Part shown: piece after piece, positions 14,297 through 23,102 of the stretch
How the letters are laid out: each line of letters starts with the position of its first letter
Numbering within the stretch: the stretch's first letter is position 1
Assembly (NCBI GenBank): GCA_026125895.1
Contig: JAHCKG010000001.1
Coordinates: 434,001 to 498,000 of the forward strand
Reading direction: 5' to 3'
DNA: 64,000 nt
From: Pseudolabrys sp.
GTDB taxonomy: Bacteria; Pseudomonadota; Alphaproteobacteria; Rhizobiales; Xanthobacteraceae
Made by a program: the position numbers and the translations under genes
The notes under the pieces: generated by a model
Database searches by the model: none
Told to the model about the DNA's origin: nothing
Seen by the model: the letters and a program-made list of their open reading frames with translations, nothing else

Positions 14297-15370
14297 TCAG
14301 CCGACCCGCGCGCCCAGCACCGCCTCGATCGACACCCGCGACCAGTCCGACACGCGCGTGCGGAAGACCTTGTAGGATGAGTGCACCTTGGCGGTGGCGG
14401 CGTCCTTGGCGGCCATGTCGGCAAGCACGGCGTCGGCCTCCTTGCGCGCGGCGGCGACGAGGTCGGCCGGGAAAGCGGTGAGCTTGACGTTGTGCTGCTT
14501 GATCATCACGCCGAGCGCCTCGGCGTTGAGCCGCTCCATCTCGGCGAGCGCGTAGCCGGCCTCGACGGCGCAGGCATGGGCGACGATCGCCTTGAGGTCC
14601 GCCGGCAAAGCCTCCCACGCTTTGAGCGACACGATGGCCTCGCCGGTGCCGTTCGGTTTGTTGAAGCCGGGGTAATAATAGAACGGCGCGACGCGGTAGA
14701 GGCCGAGCGCGATGTCGGTGCCGGGGCCGACGAATTCGGCGCCGTCGATGACGCCGGATTGCAGCGAGGTCAGGATCTCGGCCGGCGGCGTCGTCTGCGG
14801 CGTGGCGCCGAGTCGGCGATAGACTTCGCCGCCGAGGCCGAGCGAGCGCAGCTTGAGGCCGCGCAGTTCGTCGAGGCTTTTGACCTCGCGGCGAAACCAG
14901 CCGCCCATGCAGACGCCGGTATTGCCGCCCATGAACGGCTTGACGCCGAACGGCTTGTACAGTTCGTCCCAAAGCGCCTGGCCGCCGCCGGCGTCGATCC
15001 AGGCGACGTGCTCGGCCGGCGTCAGGCCGAACGGCACCGTGGTGAAGAACACCGCGGCCGCCATCTTGCCCTGCCAGTAGAACGCCGCGGTGTGGCCCAT
15101 CTCGGCAACGCCGGAGCCTACGGCCTCGAGAACGCCGAAGGCCGGCACGACCTCGCCCGCGGCGGAGACGGTGATGTCGAGGCGGCCGTTCGACAATTCG
15201 CGGATGCGGCTCGCGACGCGCTCGGCCGACATGCCGGGCCCCGGCAGGCGCTTCGGCCAGGAGGTGACCATGCGCCACTTCACGCTTTGCGCGCGGGCGA
15301 TCGACGGCGCGGCCAGCGCGGCGGTGGCGGCGAGCGTGGTGCCGAGGGCGAACTGGCGGCGGGTCGTCAT
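14297..15370 (-). CDS. TRAP transporter substrate-binding protein, DctP/TakP-like
   Basis: A 357-residue periplasmic binding protein with a twin-arginine-type leader ([10 protein letters not shown] then TLAATAALAAPSIARA). It has the DctP fold segments WRMVTSWPKRLPGPGM, AAGEVVPAFGVLEAV, GGNTGVCMGGWFRREVKSL and APFYYYPGFNK; the GGNTG-GGWFR pattern recalls TakP, which binds 2-oxo acids. No DctQ or DctM membrane subunit is next to it. Its ATG overlaps the thiD stop (ATGA), so it is the last gene of the riboswitch-controlled thiamine operon. Binding of a thiamine precursor is therefore possible but unproven. Confidence 0.85.
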   Translation of the reverse strand: MTTRRQFALGTTLAATAALAAPSIARAQSVKWRMVTSWPKRLPGPGMSAERVASRIRELSNGRLDITVSAAGEVVPAFGVLEAVGSGVAEMGHTAAFYWQGKMAAAVFFTTVPFGLTPAEHVAWIDAGGGQALWDELYKPFGVKPFMGGNTGVCMGGWFRREVKSLDELRGLKLRSLGLGGEVYRRLGATPQTTPPAEILTSLQSGVIDGAEFVGPGTDIALGLYRVAPFYYYPGFNKPNGTGEAIVSLKAWEALPADLKAIVAHACAVEAGYALAEMERLNAEALGVMIKQHNVKLTAFPADLVAAARKEADAVLADMAAKDAATAKVHSSYKVFRTRVSDWSRVSIEAVLGARVG

Positions 15371-16176
15371 CGCTGACTCCAGGTTTTGTAGAAATGATTG
15401 AGCGGGCCGTGGCCGTGGCCGACCTTGAGTTGGTCGGCGGCGGCGATGGCGGCCGTGACGTAATCCTTGGCGGCGCGCACGGCGTCAGTCAGGCTCATGC
15501 CCTTGGCGAGATTGGCGGCGATGGCGGAGGACAAGGTGCAGCCGGTGCCGTGCGTGTTTTTCGTATCGATGCGCTTGGCCGCAAGCCGCGTCACCGCGCC
15601 GCCGCTGTCGATCAGCAGATCGACCGCCTCATCGTTTTTGCCGTGACCGCCCTTGATCAGCACCGCGCGCGGGCCAAAGGCGAAGATGTCGCGCGCCTGC
15701 GCTTCCATCTCCTGCTCGGTGCGCGCGATGGGCTTGCCGGTCAGCACAGCGGCTTCCGGGAGATTGGGCGTGACGATCTCGGCGAGCGGCATCAGCTCGC
15801 CGCGCAGCGCGCCGGCGGCGTCCTCGGCGAGCAGCCGGTCGCCCGAGGTCGCGACCATCACGGGGTCGAGCACGATGTGTTTCGCCTGCCGGCGGCGCAG
15901 CTCGGCGGCGACGACGCGGATGGTCTCGGCGCGCGACAGCATGCCGATCTTGACCGCCGCGACATCGAAATCAGAAAAAATCGCTTCGAGCTGCGCCGCG
16001 ATGAACACCAGCGGCACATCGTGAATGGCAGAGACGCCCTGCGTATTCTGCGCGGTCAGCGCCGCGATCACCGATGTGCCGTAAACGCCGTTGGCGGCGA
16101 AGGTCTTGAGGTCGGCCTGGATGCCAGCGCCGCCGCCGCTGTCCGAACCGGCAATCGTCAGCGCGATCGGAGTCAC
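15367..16176 (-). CDS. thiD: Hydroxymethylpyrimidine/phosphomethylpyrimidine kinase
   Basis: A 269-residue ribokinase-fold enzyme that phosphorylates HMP and HMP-phosphate for thiamine synthesis and salvage. Clear family motifs are [20 protein letters not shown] near the start, [39 protein letters not shown] and the anion-hole/base segment [18 protein letters not shown]. It starts with GTG inside the thiE stop (GTGA overlap) and its own stop overlaps the dctP start, so translation is coupled along the operon. The C-terminus is the ordinary ThiD end without a fused ThiE or TenA domain. Confidence 0.92.
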   Translation of the reverse strand: MTPIALTIAGSDSGGGAGIQADLKTFAANGVYGTSVIAALTAQNTQGVSAIHDVPLVFIAAQLEAIFSDFDVAAVKIGMLSRAETIRVVAAELRRRQAKHIVLDPVMVATSGDRLLAEDAAGALRGELMPLAEIVTPNLPEAAVLTGKPIARTEQEMEAQARDIFAFGPRAVLIKGGHGKNDEAVDLLIDSGGAVTRLAAKRIDTKNTHGTGCTLSSAIAANLAKGMSLTDAVRAAKDYVTAAIAAADQLKVGHGHGPLNHFYKTWSQR

Positions 16177-16832
16177 GCCGTGCCTCGCTTCTTCAGCGCG
16201 GCATCGACGGCGCCGCGCAGCTCGCCGGCCGCTGCCGCGGGGTCCTTGGCCATCGACAAGGCGGAGATCACCGCGACGCCGTCGGCGCCGGCGGCGACGA
16301 CATCCGCGGTGTTCGCGGTGTTGATGCCCGCGATGGCACAAATCGGCATCCCGGCTTTGCGCGCGCGGATGGCGGCGGCGATTTCGCGCAGGCCGCCGGT
16401 GCCGATCGGCGCCGCCGTGTTGTCCTTCGAGGTCGTGGCATAGACGCCGCCGATGGCGACATAGTTGAGCAGATCGAGCGGCGCGGCGGCCGCCTCCTCC
16501 ATCGACTTGATGCTCAGCCCGATGATCGCCTCGGGTCCAAGCAGGCGCCGCGCATCGGCGGTCTCCATGTCGTCCCAACCGATATGGACGCCCTGCGCCC
16601 CCGCGGCGAGCGCCACATCGACGCGATCGTTGATGAGCAAAGGCGTGCCGCGCGGTTTCAAGACCGCTGCGATATCCCGCGCCTCCTCGACCATCACCCG
16701 CGTCGAGCCGTGCTTGTCGCGCAACTGCACCAGCGTCACGCTGTCGGCGATGAGCGCTGTCAGCGCCGGTAGCGAACGTCCGCCGGCGACCGCGGGATCG
16801 ACAAGCGCGTAGAGACGAAGATCGAGAGTCAT
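16173..16832 (-). CDS. thiE: Thiamine-phosphate synthase
   Basis: A 219-residue TIM-barrel enzyme joining HMP-diphosphate and thiazole phosphate into thiamine phosphate. Motifs are [15 protein letters not shown] (about 31-45), [20 protein letters not shown] (64-83) followed by IGWDDM where most enzymes have [21 protein letters not shown] and [11 protein letters not shown]. It lies 12 bases after thiM and overlaps thiD. The set thiM-thiE-thiD lacks thiC and thiG here, so this operon is geared to salvage. Confidence 0.92.
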   Translation of the reverse strand: MTLDLRLYALVDPAVAGGRSLPALTALIADSVTLVQLRDKHGSTRVMVEEARDIAAVLKPRGTPLLINDRVDVALAAGAQGVHIGWDDMETADARRLLGPEAIIGLSIKSMEEAAAAPLDLLNYVAIGGVYATTSKDNTAAPIGTGGLREIAAAIRARKAGMPICAIAGINTANTADVVAAGADGVAVISALSMAKDPAAAAGELRGAVDAALKKRGTA

Positions 16833-16844
16833 CGAATGCTGTTC

Positions 16845-17645
16845 CTACAAGACAATGCGCGCACGCGCCTTGAGGGCGTCCGCATCGAGCGTGTGAAGCG
16901 CGTCGAGGATGTTGACGGCGAAGCTGCCGGGCCCCTGTGCGCTGGCCGCCGCGATCTCGCCGGCGACGCCGGCAATCAGCAGCGCCGACGCCGTGGCGAT
17001 CAGCGCGTCGACCTCGACCGCCAGACAGGCGGCGACCATGGCGGAAGCGGCGCAACCCATCGCGGTCACCTTGGCCATCAGCGGATCGCCGTTCTCGAGC
17101 GTGACGGCACGCGCGCCGTCGCGGATGAAATCCTTCGCGCCGGACAGCCCGATCGCGACGCGGTGCTCGCGGGCAAAGGCGGCTACCGCTTCGGCAGTGG
17201 CTGCCGTCCCGGCGAGCGCCGCGAATTCATCGGCGTTGAGCCGCATCGCCGCGGGGTGCAGAAACAGAAGGTCACGCGCGTAGCTGGCGCGCGGCGGCGC
17301 GCGATCGACAAAAACGGGGTCGAGAACCCAGGGCAGCCCGCTCTGGATAGCGGCGTCCACGGCGATCGAGGTCGCCTCGCGCCGCTCCGTGCCGAAGGTA
17401 CCGAGATTGACCAGCAGCGCGTTGCTGCGTTTGACGAAGGCGCCGATCTCCGCCGGCGACAAGGTCATCGACGGGACGGCGCCGAACGCCAGCAGCACAT
17501 TGGCGGTGAAGTTCTGCGCCACCGAGTTGGTGATGCAGTGGACGCGCGGCGATTGGGCGCGAACGCGCGCGAGAACGCCCGCTGCCTCCGAGGCAAACCC
17601 GGCGCGTGTCACGATTTGGCGCGATGAGGCCGTCTGTTCCTGCAT
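16845..17645 (-). CDS. thiM: Hydroxyethylthiazole kinase
   Basis: A 266-residue kinase of the thiazole alcohol HET, used in thiamine salvage. The N-terminal family motif VHCITNSVAQNFTANVLLAF is followed by GAVPSM, then LVNLGTF, PWVLDPVFVDRAPPR and VTAMGCAASAMVAACLA, which carries the catalytic Cys region near the anion hole. The start at 17645 was chosen because GGAGGG lies at a good distance; the frame extends upstream through the TPP riboswitch, which should not be translated. First gene of the thiM-thiE-thiD-dctP operon. Confidence 0.9.
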   Translation of the reverse strand: MQEQTASSRQIVTRAGFASEAAGVLARVRAQSPRVHCITNSVAQNFTANVLLAFGAVPSMTLSPAEIGAFVKRSNALLVNLGTFGTERREATSIAVDAAIQSGLPWVLDPVFVDRAPPRASYARDLLFLHPAAMRLNADEFAALAGTAATAEAVAAFAREHRVAIGLSGAKDFIRDGARAVTLENGDPLMAKVTAMGCAASAMVAACLAVEVDALIATASALLIAGVAGEIAAASAQGPGSFAVNILDALHTLDADALKARARIVL

Positions 17646-17647
17646 CT

Positions 17648-17735
17648 CCATCCCTCCGCCGGCATGACCCGGATCAGGTTCGTTGGGTTGGCCGACACCT
17701 CGACCTCTCAGTCCGGCCACCGCCGGACACCCCAC
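17648..17735 (-). promoter_or_regulatory. TPP riboswitch (thi box)
   Basis: The minus strand shows the conserved parts in order: GGGGTGTCC, ACTGAGAGG, then CCAACGAACCTGATCCGGGT and CATGCCGGCGGAGGGA. The last part contains the thiM ribosome-binding site, so TPP binding should block translation initiation. It directly precedes the operon at 14297-17645. Confidence 0.93.
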
Positions 17736-17887
17736 GAGATTGCTGCCAATCTACCTAATCCGCGGCACCGGCCAAGGCAAGTGCGCGGCCCTCCGGGCCC
17801 GGAAATTCCGGTGAATCCGCGCCTTGCCAGGCCAACGTGATTTTGCTGTGTTGCGGCACTTGCCACGCCGGCCCGGAGACCGCCCCG

Positions 17888-18130
17888 ATGACCCCGTTTT
17901 TCGTCCAGATCAAATGCGAGCTCGGCAAGGCCTATCCGGTGGCCAATGCGCTGGCGGAAGCCGAGATCGCCTCGGAGATCTATTCGACCGCAGGCGACTA
18001 TGACCTGCTCGTGAAATTCTATGTCGATAGCGCAACCGACATCGGCCACTTCGTGAACGAAAAGGTGCACTGCATCCCCGGCATCAAGGACACCTACACG
18101 ATCATCACCTTCAAGGCGTTCACCGCCTAG
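17888..18130 (+). CDS. Stand-alone RAM (Lrp/AsnC ligand-binding) domain protein
   Basis: An 80-residue protein consisting only of the effector-binding alpha-beta domain of Lrp/AsnC regulators: MTPFFVQIKCELGKAYPVAN, SEIYSTAGDYDLLVKFYVD, HFVNEKVHCIPGIKDTYTII. It lacks the N-terminal helix-turn-helix. Such single-domain proteins form oligomers that bind amino acids or modulate partners; their role is poorly known. MTPFF was taken as the start because the domain begins there. Divergent from the thiamine operon and convergent with the transporter gene after it. Confidence 0.85.
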   Translation: MTPFFVQIKCELGKAYPVANALAEAEIASEIYSTAGDYDLLVKFYVDSATDIGHFVNEKVHCIPGIKDTYTIITFKAFTA

Positions 18131-18137
18131 CCGAGCG

Positions 18138-19085
18138 TCAGATCTCCGGCCGGCGCGGCCCCTCCGCCTCCCGCGCCCGGGCGATGCCGAGCTGCCGCTC
18201 ACGCCAGATCACAACCAGCCCGGCGCCGGCGACGATCGAGGCGCCGATATAGACCATGCCGCTCGGCAGTTCGCCAAAGAACCAGTAGCCGATCGCCAGC
18301 GCCCACAAGAGCGACGTGTAATCGAACGGCGCGATGACCGACGCCGTGGCGTAGCGGTAGCTCTCCGTCAGGAAGATGTGGGCGATCCCGCCAAGCACGC
18401 CGGTCGCGACGAGTGCCGTGAGCTCGGACGCCGTGGGCGTATACCACGCGAAAGGCAGCGTCGCCGCGCCGACCAGCGCGCAGGACAGCGAGAAATAGAA
18501 CACGATCGACGACGTCGATTCGCTCATCGTCAGCCGCCGCGTCTGCACGACCGCCCCAGCGTTGCAAAATGCCGAGATGAGCGCCAGCACCGAACCCACC
18601 GCCGCCGCCGTGCCGACGCCGGCCTCGGCGTAATGCTTGGGATCGAAATTCGGAATCAGCATCACGATGACACCGACAAAGCCGACCGCGACCGCGGTCC
18701 AGCGAAACAGCCGCACCCGCTCCTTGAGAATGAAGGCGGCAAGGCCCACGGTGATCAGCGGCGAACAGAACTGGATGGCGGTGGCATCGGCCAGCGGCAG
18801 CCGCGCCAGGGCCGAGAAGTTCGAGAACATGCCGCAGACGCTGACGGTGCCGCGGCCGAGATGACCGAAGAACCGGTTGGTGCGCACGGCGGTGAGCAGT
18901 TCGCCGCGGAAGGCGTAAATCAGCAGCACCGGCGGAATGGCGCAGGCGGAGCGGAAAAACACAATCTGGCCGACCGGAGCCACATCGCTCAACTGCCTGA
19001 CCAGCGCCGACATTGCGGCGAACATCAGCGCAGAAATCAACTTGAAGGCGATGGCTTTTAAGAGGTTGGTGGGCGGGGCATGCAT
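18138..19085 (-). CDS. DMT superfamily (EamA) transporter
   Basis: A 315-residue inner-membrane protein with ten predicted helices arranged as two EamA repeats. The first runs from about residue 10 to 140 and holds LADATAIQFCSPLITVGLAA; the second, from about 160 to 295, holds IAPFDYTSLLWALAIGYWFF and GASIVAGAGLVVI. Family members export metabolites or amino acids; the substrate is not evident. It ends eight bases from the RAM domain gene, convergent. Confidence 0.85.
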   Translation of the reverse strand: MHAPPTNLLKAIAFKLISALMFAAMSALVRQLSDVAPVGQIVFFRSACAIPPVLLIYAFRGELLTAVRTNRFFGHLGRGTVSVCGMFSNFSALARLPLADATAIQFCSPLITVGLAAFILKERVRLFRWTAVAVGFVGVIVMLIPNFDPKHYAEAGVGTAAAVGSVLALISAFCNAGAVVQTRRLTMSESTSSIVFYFSLSCALVGAATLPFAWYTPTASELTALVATGVLGGIAHIFLTESYRYATASVIAPFDYTSLLWALAIGYWFFGELPSGMVYIGASIVAGAGLVVIWRERQLGIARAREAEGPRRPEI

Positions 19086-19154
19086 GGAGAGCCCCTGCTT
19101 ACCGCCCCGGGCCGCCCTTGTCCCGGATTTTCACGCCGGCGGCGGGCCCGCGCA

Positions 19155-20072
19155 CTATTTTTTCGGCGGACGGGCGGGCCCCTCGATCGGCGCCAGAGAT
19201 TTGATGTAGACGGCCATCGCCCTGCGGTCGGCGTCGCTGAGCTGCGCGGTGTTGCGGATCACCGAGGCCATGCCGCCGCCGACGGAGTCGAATTCCGGCG
19301 TCATGCCGGATTTCAGGAAATCGGCAATGTCCCCTTCCGACCAGGAGCCGAGGCGCTTTTGCGTGATGTTGGGGATCCAGCCCTGCCCCTCGGGGTTCGG
19401 GCCGCCGGCGAAGCGCTCATCGTTCACAAGGCCGCCGAGGAAATTCCGGGCCGTATGGCACTCGGCGCAGTGGCCGGGCCCGTTGACCAGATAGAAGCCG
19501 CGGTTCCACTGGGCGCTTTTCGCCGGATCCGGGGTGAATGGCCGGGCGTCGAGGAACAGCAATTTCCAGCCGCCGACGAGCCGGCGGACATTGAAGGGGA
19601 ACGGCAGATCGTGCGGTGGCGTGCGGCCCTGCACCGGCGGCAGCGATTTGAGATAGGCGAAGAGATCCCGCAGGTCCGGCGTCGTCATCCGCCGATACGA
19701 CGTATAGGGGAATGCCGGATAGAGGTGCTCTCCCGAGGGCGAGGTGCCGTCACGCATGGCGGTGACGAACTGCGCTTCGGTCCAGGCGCCGATGCCGTCC
19801 TTCGGATCGGGCGAAATGTTGGGCGGGTAGAACGTGCCGAAGGGCGATGGCAGCGGCTCCCCGCCGCCGAGATGCGTGCGGTCGTCCTTGCCCTTGGCGT
19901 GGCAGGATACACAGCCGCCGATATCGAACATGGTCTTGCCGTTGACGAGATCGGCCTTGTGCGGCGTTGCAAACTCTGACGCCGGTTCGACCTTCGGCTC
20001 GGTCAGAAACCAGAACGCCGCACCTGCGACGACGAGAGCAGCGACAGCGAGACCGATCAGCTTGCGGACCAT
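19155..20072 (-). CDS. Diheme c-type cytochrome
   Basis: A 305-residue periplasmic protein anchored by an uncleaved or lipid-less N-terminal helix (residues 5-23). It carries two heme c sites: CVSCH at 54-58 and CAECH at 202-206, each in a cytochrome c domain with downstream candidate Met ligands (RRMTTPDL; GGGMASV). This layout matches the cytochrome subunits of alcohol, aldehyde and molybdenum dehydrogenases. It lies with a cytochrome c-prime gene downstream of a molybdenum hydroxylase gene, all on the minus strand, which suggests it receives electrons from that enzyme. Confidence 0.85.
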   Translation of the reverse strand: MVRKLIGLAVAALVVAGAAFWFLTEPKVEPASEFATPHKADLVNGKTMFDIGGCVSCHAKGKDDRTHLGGGEPLPSPFGTFYPPNISPDPKDGIGAWTEAQFVTAMRDGTSPSGEHLYPAFPYTSYRRMTTPDLRDLFAYLKSLPPVQGRTPPHDLPFPFNVRRLVGGWKLLFLDARPFTPDPAKSAQWNRGFYLVNGPGHCAECHTARNFLGGLVNDERFAGGPNPEGQGWIPNITQKRLGSWSEGDIADFLKSGMTPEFDSVGGGMASVIRNTAQLSDADRRAMAVYIKSLAPIEGPARPPKK

Positions 20073-20183
20073 GCATCCTTCTCCACGGCAGCCGAGCTCA
20101 GTGTAGCCGTCCGGGCGGCAAGCGAAAGGGCGGCGCGTCAGCGACGGCCGCCCTTCCGAACATCATTGCGTGAAGTTGCGACG

Positions 20184-20630
20184 CTATTGCGGCTTGCGGA
20201 ACGCCTCATGGCAGTCGCTGCAGTTCTTGCCGACCGCGGCGAGCGCGACCTTGAGACCGTCGGCGCCGCTCATCGCCTTGGCGCGGTTGTCATCGACGTC
20301 CTTCTTGAACTTGGCGAGCGCCGCGTCGAACTTCGCCCGGTCGCTCCAGATCACCGGTAAAGCGCGCGTATCGCCATTCTTCGAGCTGTCGGGAAACAAG
20401 GCGCCGAACTTCGAAGCCGTCTCGTCCCATTGGTCGAATGCCGCCTTGACCTTGGCCGTGTCGTAAGGCTCCTCGCCCTTGACCATCTTGACGATGACGC
20501 CGGCATTGCGTCCGTTTGCCTTCATCAGATCCTTGCGCGCCGCGATCGGATCCTGCTGCGCCACAACCGCGGTGGTCGTCAGCGCGACGGCCGCAACCAG
20601 ACCCGCCGCGAACCAAGTCGACAACTTCAT
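20184..20630 (-). CDS. Cytochrome c-prime family protein
   Basis: A 148-residue secreted protein. Its signal peptide (MKLSTWFAAGLVAAVALTTT, cleavage after VVAQ or nearby) leads to a four-helix bundle with a single heme site, CSDCH, at 137-141 next to the C-terminus, the position typical of cytochrome c-prime and c-556. It carries electrons or binds NO and CO in the periplasm. GGGGTTTCTC precedes the ATG at 20630. It follows the molybdenum enzyme gene by about 150 bases on the same strand. Confidence 0.88.
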   Translation of the reverse strand: MKLSTWFAAGLVAAVALTTTAVVAQQDPIAARKDLMKANGRNAGVIVKMVKGEEPYDTAKVKAAFDQWDETASKFGALFPDSSKNGDTRALPVIWSDRAKFDAALAKFKKDVDDNRAKAMSGADGLKVALAAVGKNCSDCHEAFRKPQ

Positions 20631-20778
20631 GAGAAACCCCTCGTTTTGAGACCGGCGCACGTCTACCCGCAGCCGGTGGCAACCATGAGGCCAACACCGT
20701 GCGCGGCCGTCTATTCCAGAAGAACTACGATGACGGTCAGGCGCCGGTCGATCACGAACGTGTGATAGCGTAGCGCCC

Positions 20779-23079
20779 TTACGCCGCAGCCGAACGCCGC
20801 GCCTGGTCGATGAGCGTCCAGACCTTCATCGGCGTCGCCGGCATGTCGATCTGCCGGATACCGAAGCTGCGATCGAGCGCATCGACGACCGCATTCATGA
20901 CCGCCGGACAAGAGCCGATGGCGCCGGCCTCGCCCGCGCCTTTGACGCCGAGCGGATTGGTCTTGCAGGGCGTGTTGCGCGTCTCGAATACGAATGACGG
21001 TGCGTCATGCGCCCGCGGCATCGCGTAGTCCATGAAGCTGGCACTGACGAGCTGGCCGCTGGCGGCGTCGTAGACGGTCTCTTCCATAAGGGCCTGACCG
21101 ATGCCCTGCACCAGACCGCCATGCACCTGCCCGGCCAGCAGCAACGGGTTGAGCGTGGCGCCGAAGTCGTCGACAACGACATAGTTCACGATCGTGGTCT
21201 TGCCGGTATCCGGATCGATCTCGACCTCGGCGATATGTGCGCCGTTCGGATAAGTCGGGCTGTCGGTGCCGAAATCCTTGGCCGCGGTCAGCTTGTCCGG
21301 CGTCGCCTTCGGATGCGCGGCGAGATCGGCAAACGAGATGGCGCGGTCGGTGCCGGCGACGCGGATGGTGCCTTCGGCGATTTCCATGTCGCCGGCGGCG
21401 GCTTCGAGGGCGTCGGCGGCGATCTCCTTGAGCTGGTCGGCGAGCGTGCGCGAGGCGCGGTCCACCGAGACACCGCCGACCGGGATCGAGCTCGAACCGC
21501 CGGTGCCGGCGCCGCTGGCGATCCTGTCGGTATCGCCCTGCACGACGCGCACGCGGTCCGGCGGCAGATCGAGCCGCTCGGCGACCAGCTGAGCGTAGGA
21601 GGTATGGTGGCCCTGCCCGGTCGATTGCGAGCCGATCAGCACGGTGACGCCGCCGTCGCGGTCGAGCGTGACGGTCGCGGTTTCCGGGCCATTATTGCCG
21701 CAGGCTTCAATGTAGGTGGCGATGCCGATGCCGCGCAGCTTGCCGGCGCGCTTGGCCGCCGTCGCGCGCTTGCCGAAGCCCTTCCAGTCGATCAATTCCT
21801 GCGCGTGCTTGAGCCCCCCGGCGAAATCGCCGGAGTCATAGACCTTGCCGGTCGGCGTCGTGTACGGCAGCTGCGACGGCTTGATCAGGTTCTTGCGGCG
21901 TAGCGCGTCCGGCGCCATGCCGATCTCGCGCGCGGTGTTGTCGACGGCGCGCTCGATCAGATACGACGCCTCGGGCCGGCCGGCGCCGCGATAGGCATCG
22001 ACAGGCACCGTGTTGGTATAGGCGGCGCGCAGGCGAATATAGGCGACCGGTATATCGTAGGAGCCGGTCGCCATGCCGACGCCGAGCCACGGGATGTAAG
22101 GCGCGTAGCACGACAGATACGAGCCCATGTCGGCGACGATATCGATATCGAGCGCCAGGAACTTGCCGTTCTCGTCGAGCGCGATGGTCGCAGTCGAGAT
22201 GTTGTCGCGGCCGTGGCTGTCGCCGAGGAAGTGCTCGGAGCGGTCGGCGATCCACTTCACCGGCTTGCGCAGCTTCTCCGCCGCCACCGCGGCGAGCGCA
22301 TATTCGCGGTACGGGAACAGCTTGGTGCCGAAGCCGCCGCCGACATCCGGGGTGATGACGCGCATTTTATCCAGCGGCTGCTTGAGCACCGCGCCGCAGA
22401 TAATGTCGCGGATGATGTGGCTGCCCTGGCTGCCGAGCGTCAGCGTATAGCGCGTCCCGTCATGTTCGGCGATGACGCCGCGCGTATCCATGTAATTGGT
22501 GACGAGGCGCTGGTTGACGATGGTGGTCTTGACCGTGCGCGCCGCCTTGGCGAAGGCGGCCTTGGTCGCGGCTTCGTCGCCGGCGCTGGTTTCGAAGACG
22601 AGGTTCGGCCGGTCGGCCCAGACCTGCGGCGCGCCCTTCTTCAGCGCCTCAAGCGAGCCGATGACGTGCGGCAGCGGCTCCCAGTCGATGCTGATGGCTT
22701 CGGCGGCGTCCTTGGCCTGGTTCAGCGTATCGGCGACGACGAAGGCGACCGCATCGCCGACATGGCGCACCACGTCGCGGGCGAGGACCGCATAGAACGG
22801 CACGTCGATCTTGACGCCTTCGAGCACGCCCGGCGTCGGCAGCGGGCCGAGATCGGCGGTGTCGGCGCCGGTCAGCACCAGGCGCACGCCCTTCATGGCC
22901 TTGATCGGCGCGAGATCGCCGATGCGGAAGCGCGCATGGGCATGCGGCGAGCGAACCACGACGGCGTGCAGCGTGCCCTCCGGCGCGACGTCGGCGACGT
23001 AGCGGCCGGCGCCGCGCAGCAGCGCGTCGTCTTCCTTGCGGGTGAGCGGCTGGCCAAATCCGAATTTCGTCATCGCCAT
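20779..23079 (-). CDS. Molybdenum hydroxylase large subunit (xanthine/aldehyde dehydrogenase family)
   Basis: A 766-residue molybdopterin-binding subunit. The N-terminal ab-hammerhead domain begins at GFGQPLTRKEDDALLRGAGR. Cofactor segments are TPDVGGGFGTKLFPYREYAL, AYRGAGRPEASYLIERA, GSQSTGQGHHTSYAQLVAER and the C-terminal GVKGAGEAGAIGSCPAV with the catalytic Glu. AYRGAGRPE is found in place of the AYRCSFR loop of true CO dehydrogenase, so the substrate is more likely an aldehyde, N-heterocycle or similar. The FAD and 2Fe-2S subunits normally encoded beside it are absent here. AAGGAG precedes the ATG. The RND pump gene ends 24 bases upstream. Confidence 0.88.
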   Translation of the reverse strand: MAMTKFGFGQPLTRKEDDALLRGAGRYVADVAPEGTLHAVVVRSPHAHARFRIGDLAPIKAMKGVRLVLTGADTADLGPLPTPGVLEGVKIDVPFYAVLARDVVRHVGDAVAFVVADTLNQAKDAAEAISIDWEPLPHVIGSLEALKKGAPQVWADRPNLVFETSAGDEAATKAAFAKAARTVKTTIVNQRLVTNYMDTRGVIAEHDGTRYTLTLGSQGSHIIRDIICGAVLKQPLDKMRVITPDVGGGFGTKLFPYREYALAAVAAEKLRKPVKWIADRSEHFLGDSHGRDNISTATIALDENGKFLALDIDIVADMGSYLSCYAPYIPWLGVGMATGSYDIPVAYIRLRAAYTNTVPVDAYRGAGRPEASYLIERAVDNTAREIGMAPDALRRKNLIKPSQLPYTTPTGKVYDSGDFAGGLKHAQELIDWKGFGKRATAAKRAGKLRGIGIATYIEACGNNGPETATVTLDRDGGVTVLIGSQSTGQGHHTSYAQLVAERLDLPPDRVRVVQGDTDRIASGAGTGGSSSIPVGGVSVDRASRTLADQLKEIAADALEAAAGDMEIAEGTIRVAGTDRAISFADLAAHPKATPDKLTAAKDFGTDSPTYPNGAHIAEVEIDPDTGKTTIVNYVVVDDFGATLNPLLLAGQVHGGLVQGIGQALMEETVYDAASGQLVSASFMDYAMPRAHDAPSFVFETRNTPCKTNPLGVKGAGEAGAIGSCPAVMNAVVDALDRSFGIRQIDMPATPMKVWTLIDQARRSAAA

Positions 23080-23102
23080 GGGCAGCTCCTTATTTCCGTA
23101 CT

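Noticed and set aside
17645-17735. N-terminal extension of ThiM to 17735
   Set aside because: The extension translates the TPP riboswitch, and the ribosome-binding site lies at its end just before 17645.
20779-23079. Form I CO dehydrogenase large subunit (coxL)
   Set aside because: The diagnostic AYRCSFR loop reads AYRGAGRPE, as in other molybdenum hydroxylases.
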